A stretch of DNA of 64,000 bases from Novosphingobium sp. 18050 (lineage in GTDB: Bacteria > Pseudomonadota > Alphaproteobacteria > Sphingomonadales > Sphingomonadaceae). A program made the position numbers and the translations under genes. Of the stretch, positions 56,593-64,000 are shown in pieces; position 1 is the first letter of the stretch, and the number at the start of each line of letters is the position of its first letter. A model generated the notes under the pieces. That model worked only from the letters and a program-made list of their open reading frames with translations, searched no databases and was not told the DNA's origin. The DNA is taken from the NCBI RefSeq assembly GCF_902706195.1, contig NZ_CACSJO010000002.1, positions 248,001-312,000 of the forward strand, given 5' to 3'.

Positions 56593-57794
56593 GCTGCAGG
56601 CACCCCGTAACGGTCGAGGCGGTGCATCACCAGTGCGGTCAGGCGAGCGCGGGCATCGAGCGAACTGGCGATCATGAACTCCTGCGGCGAATGGATGGAG
56701 CCGCCCAGCGCGCCCATCGTGTCGAGGACGGGAACACCGCAGGCGGCGATGTTGTTGCCGTCACACACGCCGCCGGTATCCTGCCAGCGCATCGGCTGGC
56801 CGAGATCGGTGGCGGCTTTGCTGACGAGGCCGAACAGCGCTTCGGTACGCGGCGTGATCGGCTTGGGTGGGCGTGAGACATGGCCGTGGATCTGGATCTG
56901 CACCTCATGCGCGGCGCTGACTGCGGCCACCGCCTCGTCGATCAGGGCGCGGGCGATTTCGGCAAGTTCGGGCGTGCGGGGGCGCAGGTTGAAGTGCAGG
57001 ATCGCGAGGTCCGGCACGGTATTGTTGGGCGCGCCGCCCTCGATCCGGGCGAGGTTGATCGACAGCCCCTCGCGCACCCCGGCGGCGAGGCGCATCGCTA
57101 GGTCGCTGGCGGCGACAAGGGCGTTGCGGCCGTCCTGCGGGTTACGTCCGGCGTGCGCGGAGCGGCCGGTGACGACAGCCGAATAGTTGCCCGATCCGGG
57201 GCGGGCGCGGGCCATGGAGCCGTCGGGCAGGGCGGGTTCGTAGGTCAGCGCCGCAAGCTTGCCCTGCGCCAACTGCGCGATCAGCGCGGCGGAGGACAGC
57301 GAGCCGGTTTCCTCGTCGCTGTTGATGAGGACATCGTAGCCGAGCGTTGGCGCGGCCTGTTCGTAGGCGGCAAGCCCGGCCAGCATCAGCGAGAGACCGC
57401 CTTTCATGTCCGCGGTGCCGGGGCCGTTCAGGGTGTCTTCGTCCGCCCAGACGCAGGTCTGGAAGGGGTGCTCGCGCGAATAGACGGTGTCCATGTGGCC
57501 GGTCAGGATTACCCGGCGTTCTGCAGCGGGGCGGACCGAGAGGACAAGGTGGCGGCCGTGGCCGACTTCGTGAAGCTGGCCCCTGCCGTCGACCTTTTCG
57601 ACCGGGGCGGCATCAACCAGTCGCACTTCGCCCGGAAGCTGTGCGAAGGCGTCGGCAAGATATCCGGCCATCGCGGCGAGGCCGTCCAGATTGCCGGTGC
57701 CGCTGTTGATCGACGCCCATTCCAGCGTGCGCGAGAGGATGGGCGCCCGCTCTACCGGCGCGATGAGGCCCTGTTCTTCGCTGGTGAGGCTCAT
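56589..57794 (-). CDS. M20-family metallohydrolase in the ast operon
   Basis: 401-residue M20/M25/M40 amidohydrolase of the carboxypeptidase G2-like type. Metal-site motifs: TGHMDTVY, GTADMKGG, NSDEETGS and SIHSPQEF. The dimerisation lid contains GRSAHAGRNPQDGRNA. Such enzymes cleave N-acyl or peptide amides of Glu, Asp or Arg. It overlaps astA and astD by four bases each. The usual last enzyme, AstE succinylglutamate desuccinylase (M14), is missing from the window, so this protein may take its place; that is inferred. Confidence 0.88.
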   Translation of the reverse strand: MSLTSEEQGLIAPVERAPILSRTLEWASINSGTGNLDGLAAMAGYLADAFAQLPGEVRLVDAAPVEKVDGRGQLHEVGHGRHLVLSVRPAAERRVILTGHMDTVYSREHPFQTCVWADEDTLNGPGTADMKGGLSLMLAGLAAYEQAAPTLGYDVLINSDEETGSLSSAALIAQLAQGKLAALTYEPALPDGSMARARPGSGNYSAVVTGRSAHAGRNPQDGRNALVAASDLAMRLAAGVREGLSINLARIEGGAPNNTVPDLAILHFNLRPRTPELAEIARALIDEAVAAVSAAHEVQIQIHGHVSRPPKPITPRTEALFGLVSKAATDLGQPMRWQDTGGVCDGNNIAACGVPVLDTMGALGGSIHSPQEFMIASSLDARARLTALVMHRLDRYGVPAA

Positions 57795-59218
57795 TCGCGC
57801 AATTTTCCTGCAAGGGCGCCGCTATTGCCGCTGGTATCCGCCGCTTCGAAACTGGCAACCGGATAGGCGCAGTAATCGGCGGCGTAGTAGGCGCTGGGGC
57901 GGTGGTTGCCGCTTTCGCCCAGGCCGCCGAAGGGCATCGAACCGGCGGCGCCCGTGGTTGGACGGTTGCGGTTGACCACTCCGGCGCGGCCCTCGACGAG
58001 GAAGCGCTGCCACAGCGCATCGTCGGCGCTGATGAGGCCGGCGGAGAGGCCGAAGCGGGTATTGTTGGCGGCTTCGATGGCGGCGTCGAAGTCCGGCACA
58101 CGGCTGACCTGCAGGACGGGGGCGAAGATTTCCTCGTCGGGGACGAAGGTGCCGGTGACGTCCAGCATGGCGGGGCTCACGAAGGCGCCCGAGCGGCCCT
58201 TCACCCCGTTCAGCGGCCGGATGACTTTCGCGCCGCGCTCGACCAGTCCGGCGAAACGCGCCTTTGCGACTTCGGCGGCGGCATCGGAGATCAGCGGGCC
58301 AATCCACGGTTCGGGCGTTTCGTTCCAGGCTCCGATGACGATGCGGTCAGCGAGCTGGGCAACGGCGTCCACCAGCGCGGTGCCGAAGGCGTTGTCGGGC
58401 ACGATCAGCCGCCGGGCGCAGGAACAGCGCTGGCCGGTGGTGATGAAGCCCGACTGGACGACGACCGATGCGGCCTCTTCCACGTCCTCAGAATCCCATG
58501 CGATCAAGGGGTTGTTGCCGCCCAGTTCGAGGGCGAGGATTACGTCGGGCCGGTCTGCGAAGATACGCCGGAAGTGTGCGCCCGCGCCTGCCGAGCCGGT
58601 GAACAGCAAGCCGTCGATGTGCCCGGAAACCAGCGCTTCGCCCGTTTCGCGCGCGCCCTGAATGCACTGAAATACCCCTGCGGGTACATTGGCGTCCTCC
58701 AGAGCCTCCTTCCAGCACTCGGCCATTGCCGCGCCGGTTGCGGGGGTCATCTCGGAGGGCTTGAACACCACCGTGTTGCCCGCGATCAGGGCGGGGACGA
58801 TGTGGCCGTTAGGAAGATGGCCGGGGAAGTTGAACGGACCCAGCACCGCCATCACCCCGTGCGGGCGGTGGCGCAGCACGGCCTGTCCGAAGGGCATGGC
58901 GTTTTGCTTGTCACCGGCGCGCTCCGCCTGAGCGGCGATCGACAGGCCGACCTTACCGATCATCGAGGCGACTTCACTGCGGGTTTCCCACAGCGGCTTG
59001 CCGGTTTCGCGCGCGATGATTTGCGCGATGGCGTCCTTGCGGGCCTCCAGCGCGGCCTTGTAGCGTTCTGCCACTGCGACCCGCGCGGATACCGGCAGGG
59101 CGGCCCAGGCGGGGAAGGCCTTGCGCGCGCGCAGGAGAGCGGCGGAGACGGCTTCCGGTCCGGCGGTCTCGCCTTCCCACACCGTTTCACCGGTGGCGGG
59201 ATCGAAGGACTGCAGCAT
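57791..59218 (-). CDS. astD: Succinylglutamate-semialdehyde dehydrogenase
   Basis: 475-residue aldehyde dehydrogenase making N-succinylglutamate with NAD+. The coenzyme segment is FNFPGHLPNGHIVPALIAGN in parts (GPFNFPGHLPNGHI), the glycine motif is LLFTGSAGAGAHFRR, the general base Glu is in LELGGNNPLIAWD, and the catalytic Cys is in GQRCSCARRL. LPNGHI and the C-terminal end match the AstD subgroup. It overlaps the M20 gene. The transaminase AstC is absent from the operon and may be a general ornithine aminotransferase encoded elsewhere. Confidence 0.95.
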   Translation of the reverse strand: MLQSFDPATGETVWEGETAGPEAVSAALLRARKAFPAWAALPVSARVAVAERYKAALEARKDAIAQIIARETGKPLWETRSEVASMIGKVGLSIAAQAERAGDKQNAMPFGQAVLRHRPHGVMAVLGPFNFPGHLPNGHIVPALIAGNTVVFKPSEMTPATGAAMAECWKEALEDANVPAGVFQCIQGARETGEALVSGHIDGLLFTGSAGAGAHFRRIFADRPDVILALELGGNNPLIAWDSEDVEEAASVVVQSGFITTGQRCSCARRLIVPDNAFGTALVDAVAQLADRIVIGAWNETPEPWIGPLISDAAAEVAKARFAGLVERGAKVIRPLNGVKGRSGAFVSPAMLDVTGTFVPDEEIFAPVLQVSRVPDFDAAIEAANNTRFGLSAGLISADDALWQRFLVEGRAGVVNRNRPTTGAAGSMPFGGLGESGNHRPSAYYAADYCAYPVASFEAADTSGNSGALAGKLRE

Positions 59219-59220
59219 GG

Positions 59221-60252
59221 TTACGCGCTCCTCGTCACGGCGAAGATGCCGGTGGCGTTGCCGCTGTCGAAGGTGAGGTCGAGCTTGCCGGTTTCGGGGT
59301 CGATATCGCGGGTGATGAATTCGTAGAACGAGCCGGGCACGTCCAGCGATGTCTCAACGCCATCGGCCAGCCGGAAGGGCCGGGTTACCTTATCGGCCAG
59401 GATCGCGGTCTGGCGCACGCGGCCATTGCGGGAGATTTCTACGGCGGGCTTGAGGGGGTAGCCGGCGGCTTTCAGTTCCTCGGAATGGGCCTGCACGTCG
59501 GTAACGCGGGTGGTCGCGTGGTTGAAGGCATTGCCCTCGGTGGCGATCCAGGCGCCCTCCTTGCTGTGTTCGAGCAGGGTCTGGTAATCCTCCAGCGCGG
59601 GGGCGGGATGCTGGCGGGCGAAGGCGGCCAGCGCGCCCTTCAGGATCGTGATGCCGTCCGCGATGGTGCAGTCGCTATGCCGCCCGATCGCATTGAGCGC
59701 GAGCCATTCCGCTTCGCCGAGCGGGTCGCCAGATGCGCCGAAAATCTTCGCGGCTGCGTCCTGGGCAGGCTGGGGCAACCGGTCGATGTGCAGTTCGGAC
59801 ACGAAGAACTGCGGAACCGTCTCGGGCAGGTCGGTCTGCACGAAGGCGCGGCCGGTCATGGTCAGCGCGGGCAGCGGGTAAAGGCCGCGCACTTCGTAGC
59901 CCAAAGGCGCGAGGAAGCGCAGGAATGCCTCATGGCCCGAAGGCAGGGCGCCGGTCTCTCCGGCGATGGTGCGCAGGGCGCCGTGGTCGAAGACGATGGC
60001 CTCGCCCTTGTCGCGCATTTCGCCGACATAGCGCGCGGCGGTCGGCACCCGGTCCAGCAGGTTCAGGAACAGCGCCGCGTTGAGCGCCATGGCGACTTGC
60101 GCACGGCTTGCGCGGTCATTCGATCCAGCGAGCGCAGGGTCGATTTCCAGCGTGTCCAGCACCCATGCGGCGCGTTCCTCGCCGACGATGGGGGCGAGCA
60201 GGTCGCGGAGCGTTTGCAGGTCTTGCGCGGCGGTGCGCGAGGCTAGGGCCAT
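59221..60252 (-). CDS. DUF1338 protein, 2-oxoadipate dioxygenase/decarboxylase-like
   Basis: 343-residue DUF1338 protein. The family includes P. putida HglS, a non-heme iron enzyme turning 2-oxoadipate into D-2-hydroxyglutarate in lysine breakdown, and YdcJ. Candidate metal ligands by motif are H90 (VFDHGALRT), H245 (NAFNHATTRV) and E311 (GSFYEFITRD). HglS itself is longer (~460 residues), so the specificity may differ. It is the first gene of the ast operon, two bases before astD, which points to a role with a 2-oxo acid linked to arginine or ornithine. No role is proven. Confidence 0.85.
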   Translation of the reverse strand: MALASRTAAQDLQTLRDLLAPIVGEERAAWVLDTLEIDPALAGSNDRASRAQVAMALNAALFLNLLDRVPTAARYVGEMRDKGEAIVFDHGALRTIAGETGALPSGHEAFLRFLAPLGYEVRGLYPLPALTMTGRAFVQTDLPETVPQFFVSELHIDRLPQPAQDAAAKIFGASGDPLGEAEWLALNAIGRHSDCTIADGITILKGALAAFARQHPAPALEDYQTLLEHSKEGAWIATEGNAFNHATTRVTDVQAHSEELKAAGYPLKPAVEISRNGRVRQTAILADKVTRPFRLADGVETSLDVPGSFYEFITRDIDPETGKLDLTFDSGNATGIFAVTRSA

Positions 60253-60471
60253 GCCATCCTCGTTGTAAAATTATTGCGTCGTAGCGAAACATAGGAAAGC
60301 GGGCCGCCGAAGTCCATCGTAGTGATTGAGGTGATGAAACCCGGCGAAAATCGGCTGGAAATGCCGGATTTCGTCCCGGCGTGCCGCCCCGACGATGGTG
60401 GGCGGAGGGATGCTGGACAGTGGCTGCGGCGCGCGCTCTGCTTGGAAAAACGGGGACGAGGAGAGACGCAT

Positions 60472-61281
60472 ATGACCGGCATCCGCACAGGCTTCATCGG
60501 CATCGGCAGTCAGGGCGCGCCGATGGCGTACCGGATGCTGGCGCAGTTCCCGCTGACCGTCTGGGCGCGGAGGCCCGAAGCGGCGGAAGGGTTTGCGCAA
60601 AAGGGCGCCGGGGTTGCCGCCAGCGTCGAGGAACTGGGCGCCGGCTGCGATCATGTGGGGCTTTGCGTGGTCAACGATGCGGATGTGCTCGATATCTGCG
60701 CCCGGCTGGTCCCCGCGATGAAGCCGGGCAGTCTGCTCGCTCTTCACTCCACGGTTCTGCCGCAGACGGCCGATGCCGTGGAGGGGCTTTGTTCACGCCG
60801 GGGCATCGCGATGGTCGATGCGCCGGTCAGCGGCGGCGCGCCCGGTGCAGAGGCGGGGACCATGACGGTGATGTGCGGCGGCTCGCGCGCAGCTTTCGAG
60901 CAGGCGCGCCCCGTGTTCGAGAGCTTCGGCAAGCTGATAGTCTTACTCGGCCCGGCGGGCGCAGGGCAGAAGGCCAAGATCGTCAACAACGCGCTGATGG
61001 CCGCGAACATGGGGCTGGCGCAGGCGGCCCTGCAGGCGGGAGAGGCGCTGGGCGTGGAGCGAGGGGCACTGGCGGAGCTGGTGAATGCCAGTTCGGGGCG
61101 CAGCTTCGGCTTTGAGGTCTATGCCCGCATTCCCGAGCCGCGCGCGTTTGAACATGGAGCAAGGATGCTGCTCAAGGACACCGATTTGCTGGCCGCGATC
61201 CTGCCGGGCTCCCCCGATACCGCGATCCTGGAAACTTCGGCCAAATCGTTCCTGCTGCAGGCGTCGGGCGGAGCAGACTGA
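60472..61281 (+). CDS. 3-Hydroxyisobutyrate dehydrogenase-family oxidoreductase
   Basis: 269-residue NAD(P)-dependent beta-hydroxyacid dehydrogenase. The Rossmann motif GFIGIGSQGAPMAYRML is at about 7-23, the substrate motif is DAPVSGGAPGAEAGTMTVM, and the catalytic Lys lies in GAGQKAKIVNNALMAAN. Relatives act on 3-hydroxyisobutyrate, tartronate semialdehyde or succinic semialdehyde. The ATG at 60472 has GAGGAG 7-12 bases upstream; the longer frame overlapping the divergent region is rejected. The nitronate monooxygenase-like gene follows after 65 bases. Confidence 0.88.
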   Translation: MTGIRTGFIGIGSQGAPMAYRMLAQFPLTVWARRPEAAEGFAQKGAGVAASVEELGAGCDHVGLCVVNDADVLDICARLVPAMKPGSLLALHSTVLPQTADAVEGLCSRRGIAMVDAPVSGGAPGAEAGTMTVMCGGSRAAFEQARPVFESFGKLIVLLGPAGAGQKAKIVNNALMAANMGLAQAALQAGEALGVERGALAELVNASSGRSFGFEVYARIPEPRAFEHGARMLLKDTDLLAAILPGSPDTAILETSAKSFLLQASGGAD

Positions 61282-61346
61282 ACTCTTCCCGTTCGCTGCC
61301 GCGCGCCTATATCGCATCGGGATGCCATACCGAACGAGAGGACGCG

Positions 61347-62396
61347 ATGACTTTCCTTGAGCGGCTCGACCTGAGTATTCCGCTGATCCAGGCGCCGATG
61401 GCGGGCACCAGCACACCTGAAATGGCGGCGCAGGTTTCAAACGCCGGTGCGCTGGGCTCGATCGCGGTGGGGGCGACCGATGCTGCCGGCGCGCGCGAGA
61501 TGATCGCCGAGGTGCGGGCGCGCACGGCCAGGCCGTTCAACGTCAACCTGTTCGTCCATGCCGCGCCCGTTGCCGACGCCGGGCGCGAGGCGGCGTGGAG
61601 CGAATGGCTGCGTCCGCTCTTCGCCGAATTCGGGGCGGAGCCGCCGGCGCAGCTGCGATCAATCTATCGCAGCCTGCTGGAGGACCACGAGATGCTCTCC
61701 CTGCTGGTGGGGGAGGCGCCGCCGGTCGTCAGCTTCCACTTCGGCCTGCCCTCGGGCGAGGCGATCCGGGCGTTGCGCGAGCGGGGCGTGGTGCTGCTGG
61801 CAAGCGCGACCAGTCTTGACGAGGCGCGCGCTGCCGCAGCGGCGGGGATCGACGTGGTTGTCGCGCAGGGCATCGAGGCGGGTGGTCACCGGGGCATGTT
61901 CGATCCTGCAGGCCCTGACGCGCAGTTGGGCACCATGGCGTTGACCCGGCTTCTGGTGCGCGAGGGTTTGCTGCCGGTGGTCGCGGCGGGCGGGATCATG
62001 GACGGGGCGGGGATTGCCGCTGCGCTCGATCTTGGCGCGGTGGCGGCGCAGATGGGGACCGCCTTTGTCGGCTGCCCGGAGTCCGCTGCGGATGATGCCT
62101 ACCGCGCCGCGCTGGCGGGGGCGGGGGCCTATCATACAACGCTGACGCCGCTCATTTCAGGGCGCCCGGCTCGGGCGCTGGCTAACCGGTTTACCGCTCT
62201 GGCCGGAAACCCGCCGCTTCCCGACTATCCGATCGCCTATGACGCCGGGAAGGCCCTCAACGCCGCCGCCAAGGCGCGCGGTGAGTATGGGTTCGGGGCG
62301 CAGTGGGCCGGGCAGGGGGCGCCGCTGGCGCGGGCGATGCCGGCGGCGCAGTTGGTTGAGGTCTTGCGTCAAGAACTCGCGATGTACCGCAAGTAG
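61347..62396 (+). CDS. Nitronate monooxygenase/2-nitropropane dioxygenase-like protein
   Basis: 349-residue FMN-dependent TIM-barrel protein. The N-terminus LIQAPMAGTSTPEMAAQVSNAG in parts (IQAPMAGTSTPE, VSNAGALGSI), central VVAQGIEAGGHRG, and PVVAAGGIMDGAGIAAAL with LGAVAAQMGTAFVGCPES (in parts) bind FMN. Members oxidise alkyl nitronates; many are annotated this way without proof, and some are enoyl-ACP reductase relatives. It may be co-transcribed with the dehydrogenase upstream. GAGAGGA lies before the ATG. Confidence 0.88.
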   Translation: MTFLERLDLSIPLIQAPMAGTSTPEMAAQVSNAGALGSIAVGATDAAGAREMIAEVRARTARPFNVNLFVHAAPVADAGREAAWSEWLRPLFAEFGAEPPAQLRSIYRSLLEDHEMLSLLVGEAPPVVSFHFGLPSGEAIRALRERGVVLLASATSLDEARAAAAAGIDVVVAQGIEAGGHRGMFDPAGPDAQLGTMALTRLLVREGLLPVVAAGGIMDGAGIAAALDLGAVAAQMGTAFVGCPESAADDAYRAALAGAGAYHTTLTPLISGRPARALANRFTALAGNPPLPDYPIAYDAGKALNAAAKARGEYGFGAQWAGQGAPLARAMPAAQLVEVLRQELAMYRK

Positions 62397-62399
62397 GCT

Positions 62400-62428
62400 C
62401 CCCTCCCCGAGACTGGCTCGGAGAGGGG
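62400..62428. terminator. Hairpin between convergent genes
   Basis: 12-base inverted repeat with one mismatch (62400-62411 with 62417-62428, loop ACTGG), then CTTT on the plus strand. It lies in the 39-base gap between the nitronate monooxygenase-like and PEP carboxylase-family genes. Confidence 0.7.
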
Positions 62429-62435
62429 CTTTGCC

Positions 62436-64000
62436 TCATCCGTGGGCGCCGAACTCGTTCGCCAGCGCCGTCGTGATGCGCAGGCTCAGCGCATGGGAGC
62501 GGGCGATCGGGTCGATGTAATCCTGATGGATGCCGGCATAGCCCGTGGCGCTGGAATCGGGGTAGTCACTGGGCGCTTCCACCGCGAAATCGCTGATCGA
62601 GGGGAAGTGGACCGGGAAGGCGCGGCGCAGCTGGGCCAGGCCGTCCTCGACGCGCAGGGTGAAGAACATCTCCAGCACGTCGTCGCGGCTGATGTCGTTG
62701 GCGCGGCTGAAGGCCGGGACCATTACCGCCCGCAGGAACATGTGCTGGAACAGCGCGATCCTCAAGGAATGCAGCACGCCGAGGCTGCGGCGGGTATGCT
62801 CGCGGTCCTTGAGCGGGGCTTCGTCGGGGATCAGGTCCAGCAGGCGGTGCAGTTTCAGCGCATCGACGCGCAGGCGCGAGGCGAGGCGGCGGTAGACGCC
62901 GGTGCGGTCGTCCTTGGTCAGATATTCGGCCAGCTTGAGGCAGGCGTCGGAAATCTGCTGCTCGTCGCCGCGATAGGGGCGGCTGGCCCAGTAGGCGGAG
63001 TTGAACAGTTCGCCGTAAGCCGACACGGTCTTGATCGAGGCGAGCGCATTGGCCGCTCGCGCCAGACGCACGATCTGCCGACCGCGCGCGCTGTCACGCA
63101 GCAGCCCGGCGATTTCCTCGCGGTTACCGTCCGCCGCCGTGCCGATGCCGGCAATCACGTTCACTGGATAGCCGAGCTGCTGCAGGATCGCATTGTGCGG
63201 GATCGCGCGAATCTGGCGCAGGCTCATCGTGCGGTCCGAGGCGAGGTCGGACTGGCGGCGGGCCTTGCGGCTGCCGGTGTCGTTCAGCAAACCCAGCCCG
63301 AACGCCGTGATGGCACGGCTATAGGTACTCGATTCCAGATGCTCGTGCTGGATGCTGCGGATTGCCCGGTAGAAGTCGAGGCTGAGGTCGGTGCGGCGAT
63401 AGAACGGGTCGGTCGGCGCGCCCACGTCCGCGGCCCACAACGGCCTCTCGGTCATGCGAGTGAGGGTGGCGAGCGCCAGTTCATCCGAGCCGAACCAGAG
63501 GTAGCCGTCGCCGCCCTGGAACGAGACTTCGGGTTCCAGCCGGATCGATGCGCGCAGGAAGCGGCGGCGCGCCCAGGGGGACATCTGCCAGTCGAACCGG
63601 TCGTCGATGGACGAGGGGTGGCAGCCCCGGCCCATCGATTCGCCACCGGTGTTGAAGATCAGCGCGCAGACGTCGGACAGGCCGTTGGCGGCCATGGCTT
63701 CGGCAAGGCGCCCCTGCAGACGCTCGATCGCCAGAGCGGCGGGAACCTGTCCAACGAAGCGGCCGGCGTCGGAGAAGCCGGTCTGGATCGCCACGCGGCC
63801 GCGCTTGCGGGCGTAGTCGCGGTAGGCTGGTTCTGCCAGCACCGCATCGAGGAAGCGGCCGCCGTGTTCCAGTGCGGTTTCAGTCTCGAACAGAGGCGAG
63901 ACGTCGACCTTGTCGTCGATCCCGAACATGCGCGCGAAATAGAGCGCGGCGAGGACAGTGGTGGGTTCCTCGCACTCGGCCACCAGCATGCGGATGGGCG
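62436..64000 (-). CDS. Phosphoenolpyruvate carboxylase-family protein, 5' part beyond window
   Basis: C-terminal ~521 residues of a PEP carboxylase-like protein; the frame stays open to the right edge (PIR before MLVAECEEP), so the true start is outside. Family correspondences are DVSPLFETETALEHGG, IQTGFSDAGRF (YSDSxKD region), and LIFNTGGESMGRGCHP (where typical enzymes have FHGRGGxxGRGG). The C-terminus ends ITTALANEFGAHG and lacks the usual terminal NTG. It would carboxylate PEP to oxaloacetate if active, but the altered loops leave that open. Confidence 0.8.
   Translation of the reverse strand, partial: PIRMLVAECEEPTTVLAALYFARMFGIDDKVDVSPLFETETALEHGGRFLDAVLAEPAYRDYARKRGRVAIQTGFSDAGRFVGQVPAALAIERLQGRLAEAMAANGLSDVCALIFNTGGESMGRGCHPSSIDDRFDWQMSPWARRRFLRASIRLEPEVSFQGGDGYLWFGSDELALATLTRMTERPLWAADVGAPTDPFYRRTDLSLDFYRAIRSIQHEHLESSTYSRAITAFGLGLLNDTGSRKARRQSDLASDRTMSLRQIRAIPHNAILQQLGYPVNVIAGIGTAADGNREEIAGLLRDSARGRQIVRLARAANALASIKTVSAYGELFNSAYWASRPYRGDEQQISDACLKLAEYLTKDDRTGVYRRLASRLRVDALKLHRLLDLIPDEAPLKDREHTRRSLGVLHSLRIALFQHMFLRAVMVPAFSRANDISRDDVLEMFFTLRVEDGLAQLRRAFPVHFPSISDFAVEAPSDYPDSSATGYAGIHQDYIDPIARSHALSLRITTALANEFGAHG

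Overview
The window is about 64 kb of GC-rich, densely coding chromosomal DNA. It has one tRNA, no rRNA, and no insertion sequence, prophage or CRISPR array that I can see. The gene content points to an alphaproteobacterium of the order Sphingomonadales, most like Novosphingobium or Sphingobium. The clues are a Tol-Pal cluster lacking cpoB after pal, a ~1600-residue NAD-glutamate dehydrogenase, a single bifunctional Rsh, a large TonB receptor, an arginine succinyltransferase operon, and the TTCGACAGGCTCAGC dispersed repeat. The genus is inferred.

Layout. 1-3765: 3' end of tolQ, then tolR-tolA-tolB-pal. 3916-6022: a small J-domain protein, infC (apparently with an ATA start), a small hypothetical gene and tRNA-Ser(GGA). 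6101-10531: a periplasmic cyclophilin, a DUF1905 protein, rsh and a PilZ protein. 10590-14993: a partial pyrimidine-degradation operon, rutB-rutC-rutD-rutA, facing an MHS-type MFS transporter. 15049-18833: hemF, pdeM, a FAD/NAD(P)-binding protein and a peroxiredoxin-like protein.

18939-29338 is the most coherent accessory block and looks like an organosulfur uptake and oxidation locus. A LysR regulator is divergent from an ABC permease and ATPase, a Gln-type thiol dioxygenase, a three-domain rhodanese, an SsuD-like flavin monooxygenase, a TauD-like dioxygenase, a lipoprotein substrate-binding protein and a TonB-dependent receptor. Copies of one operator-like motif lie before lysR, before the permease gene and before the receptor, which ties the block into one regulon.

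29343-39573: a MobA-like nucleotidyltransferase, an OPT transporter, two FAD oxidoreductases, exported MsrA, and an HscC-type Hsp70 paired with a membrane J-like protein that lacks HPD. 39691-44460: a sucrose locus with an MFS sugar transporter and LacI repressor divergent from a GH68 enzyme and a ROK fructokinase; a palindromic operator overlaps the GH68 promoter. 44772-53490: NAD-glutamate dehydrogenase, then a phenylalanine/tyrosine catabolic set (Lrp regulator, phhA, hpd, a VOC protein, maiA). 53500-60252: a HAD phosphatase and the ast operon (DUF1338, astD, M20 hydrolase, astA, astB). 60472-64000: a 3-hydroxyisobutyrate dehydrogenase-like protein, a nitronate monooxygenase-like protein, and a phosphoenolpyruvate carboxylase-family gene running off the right edge.

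Taken together, the window encodes envelope maintenance, stringent response, and use of pyrimidine nitrogen, organosulfur, sucrose, aromatic amino acids and arginine.
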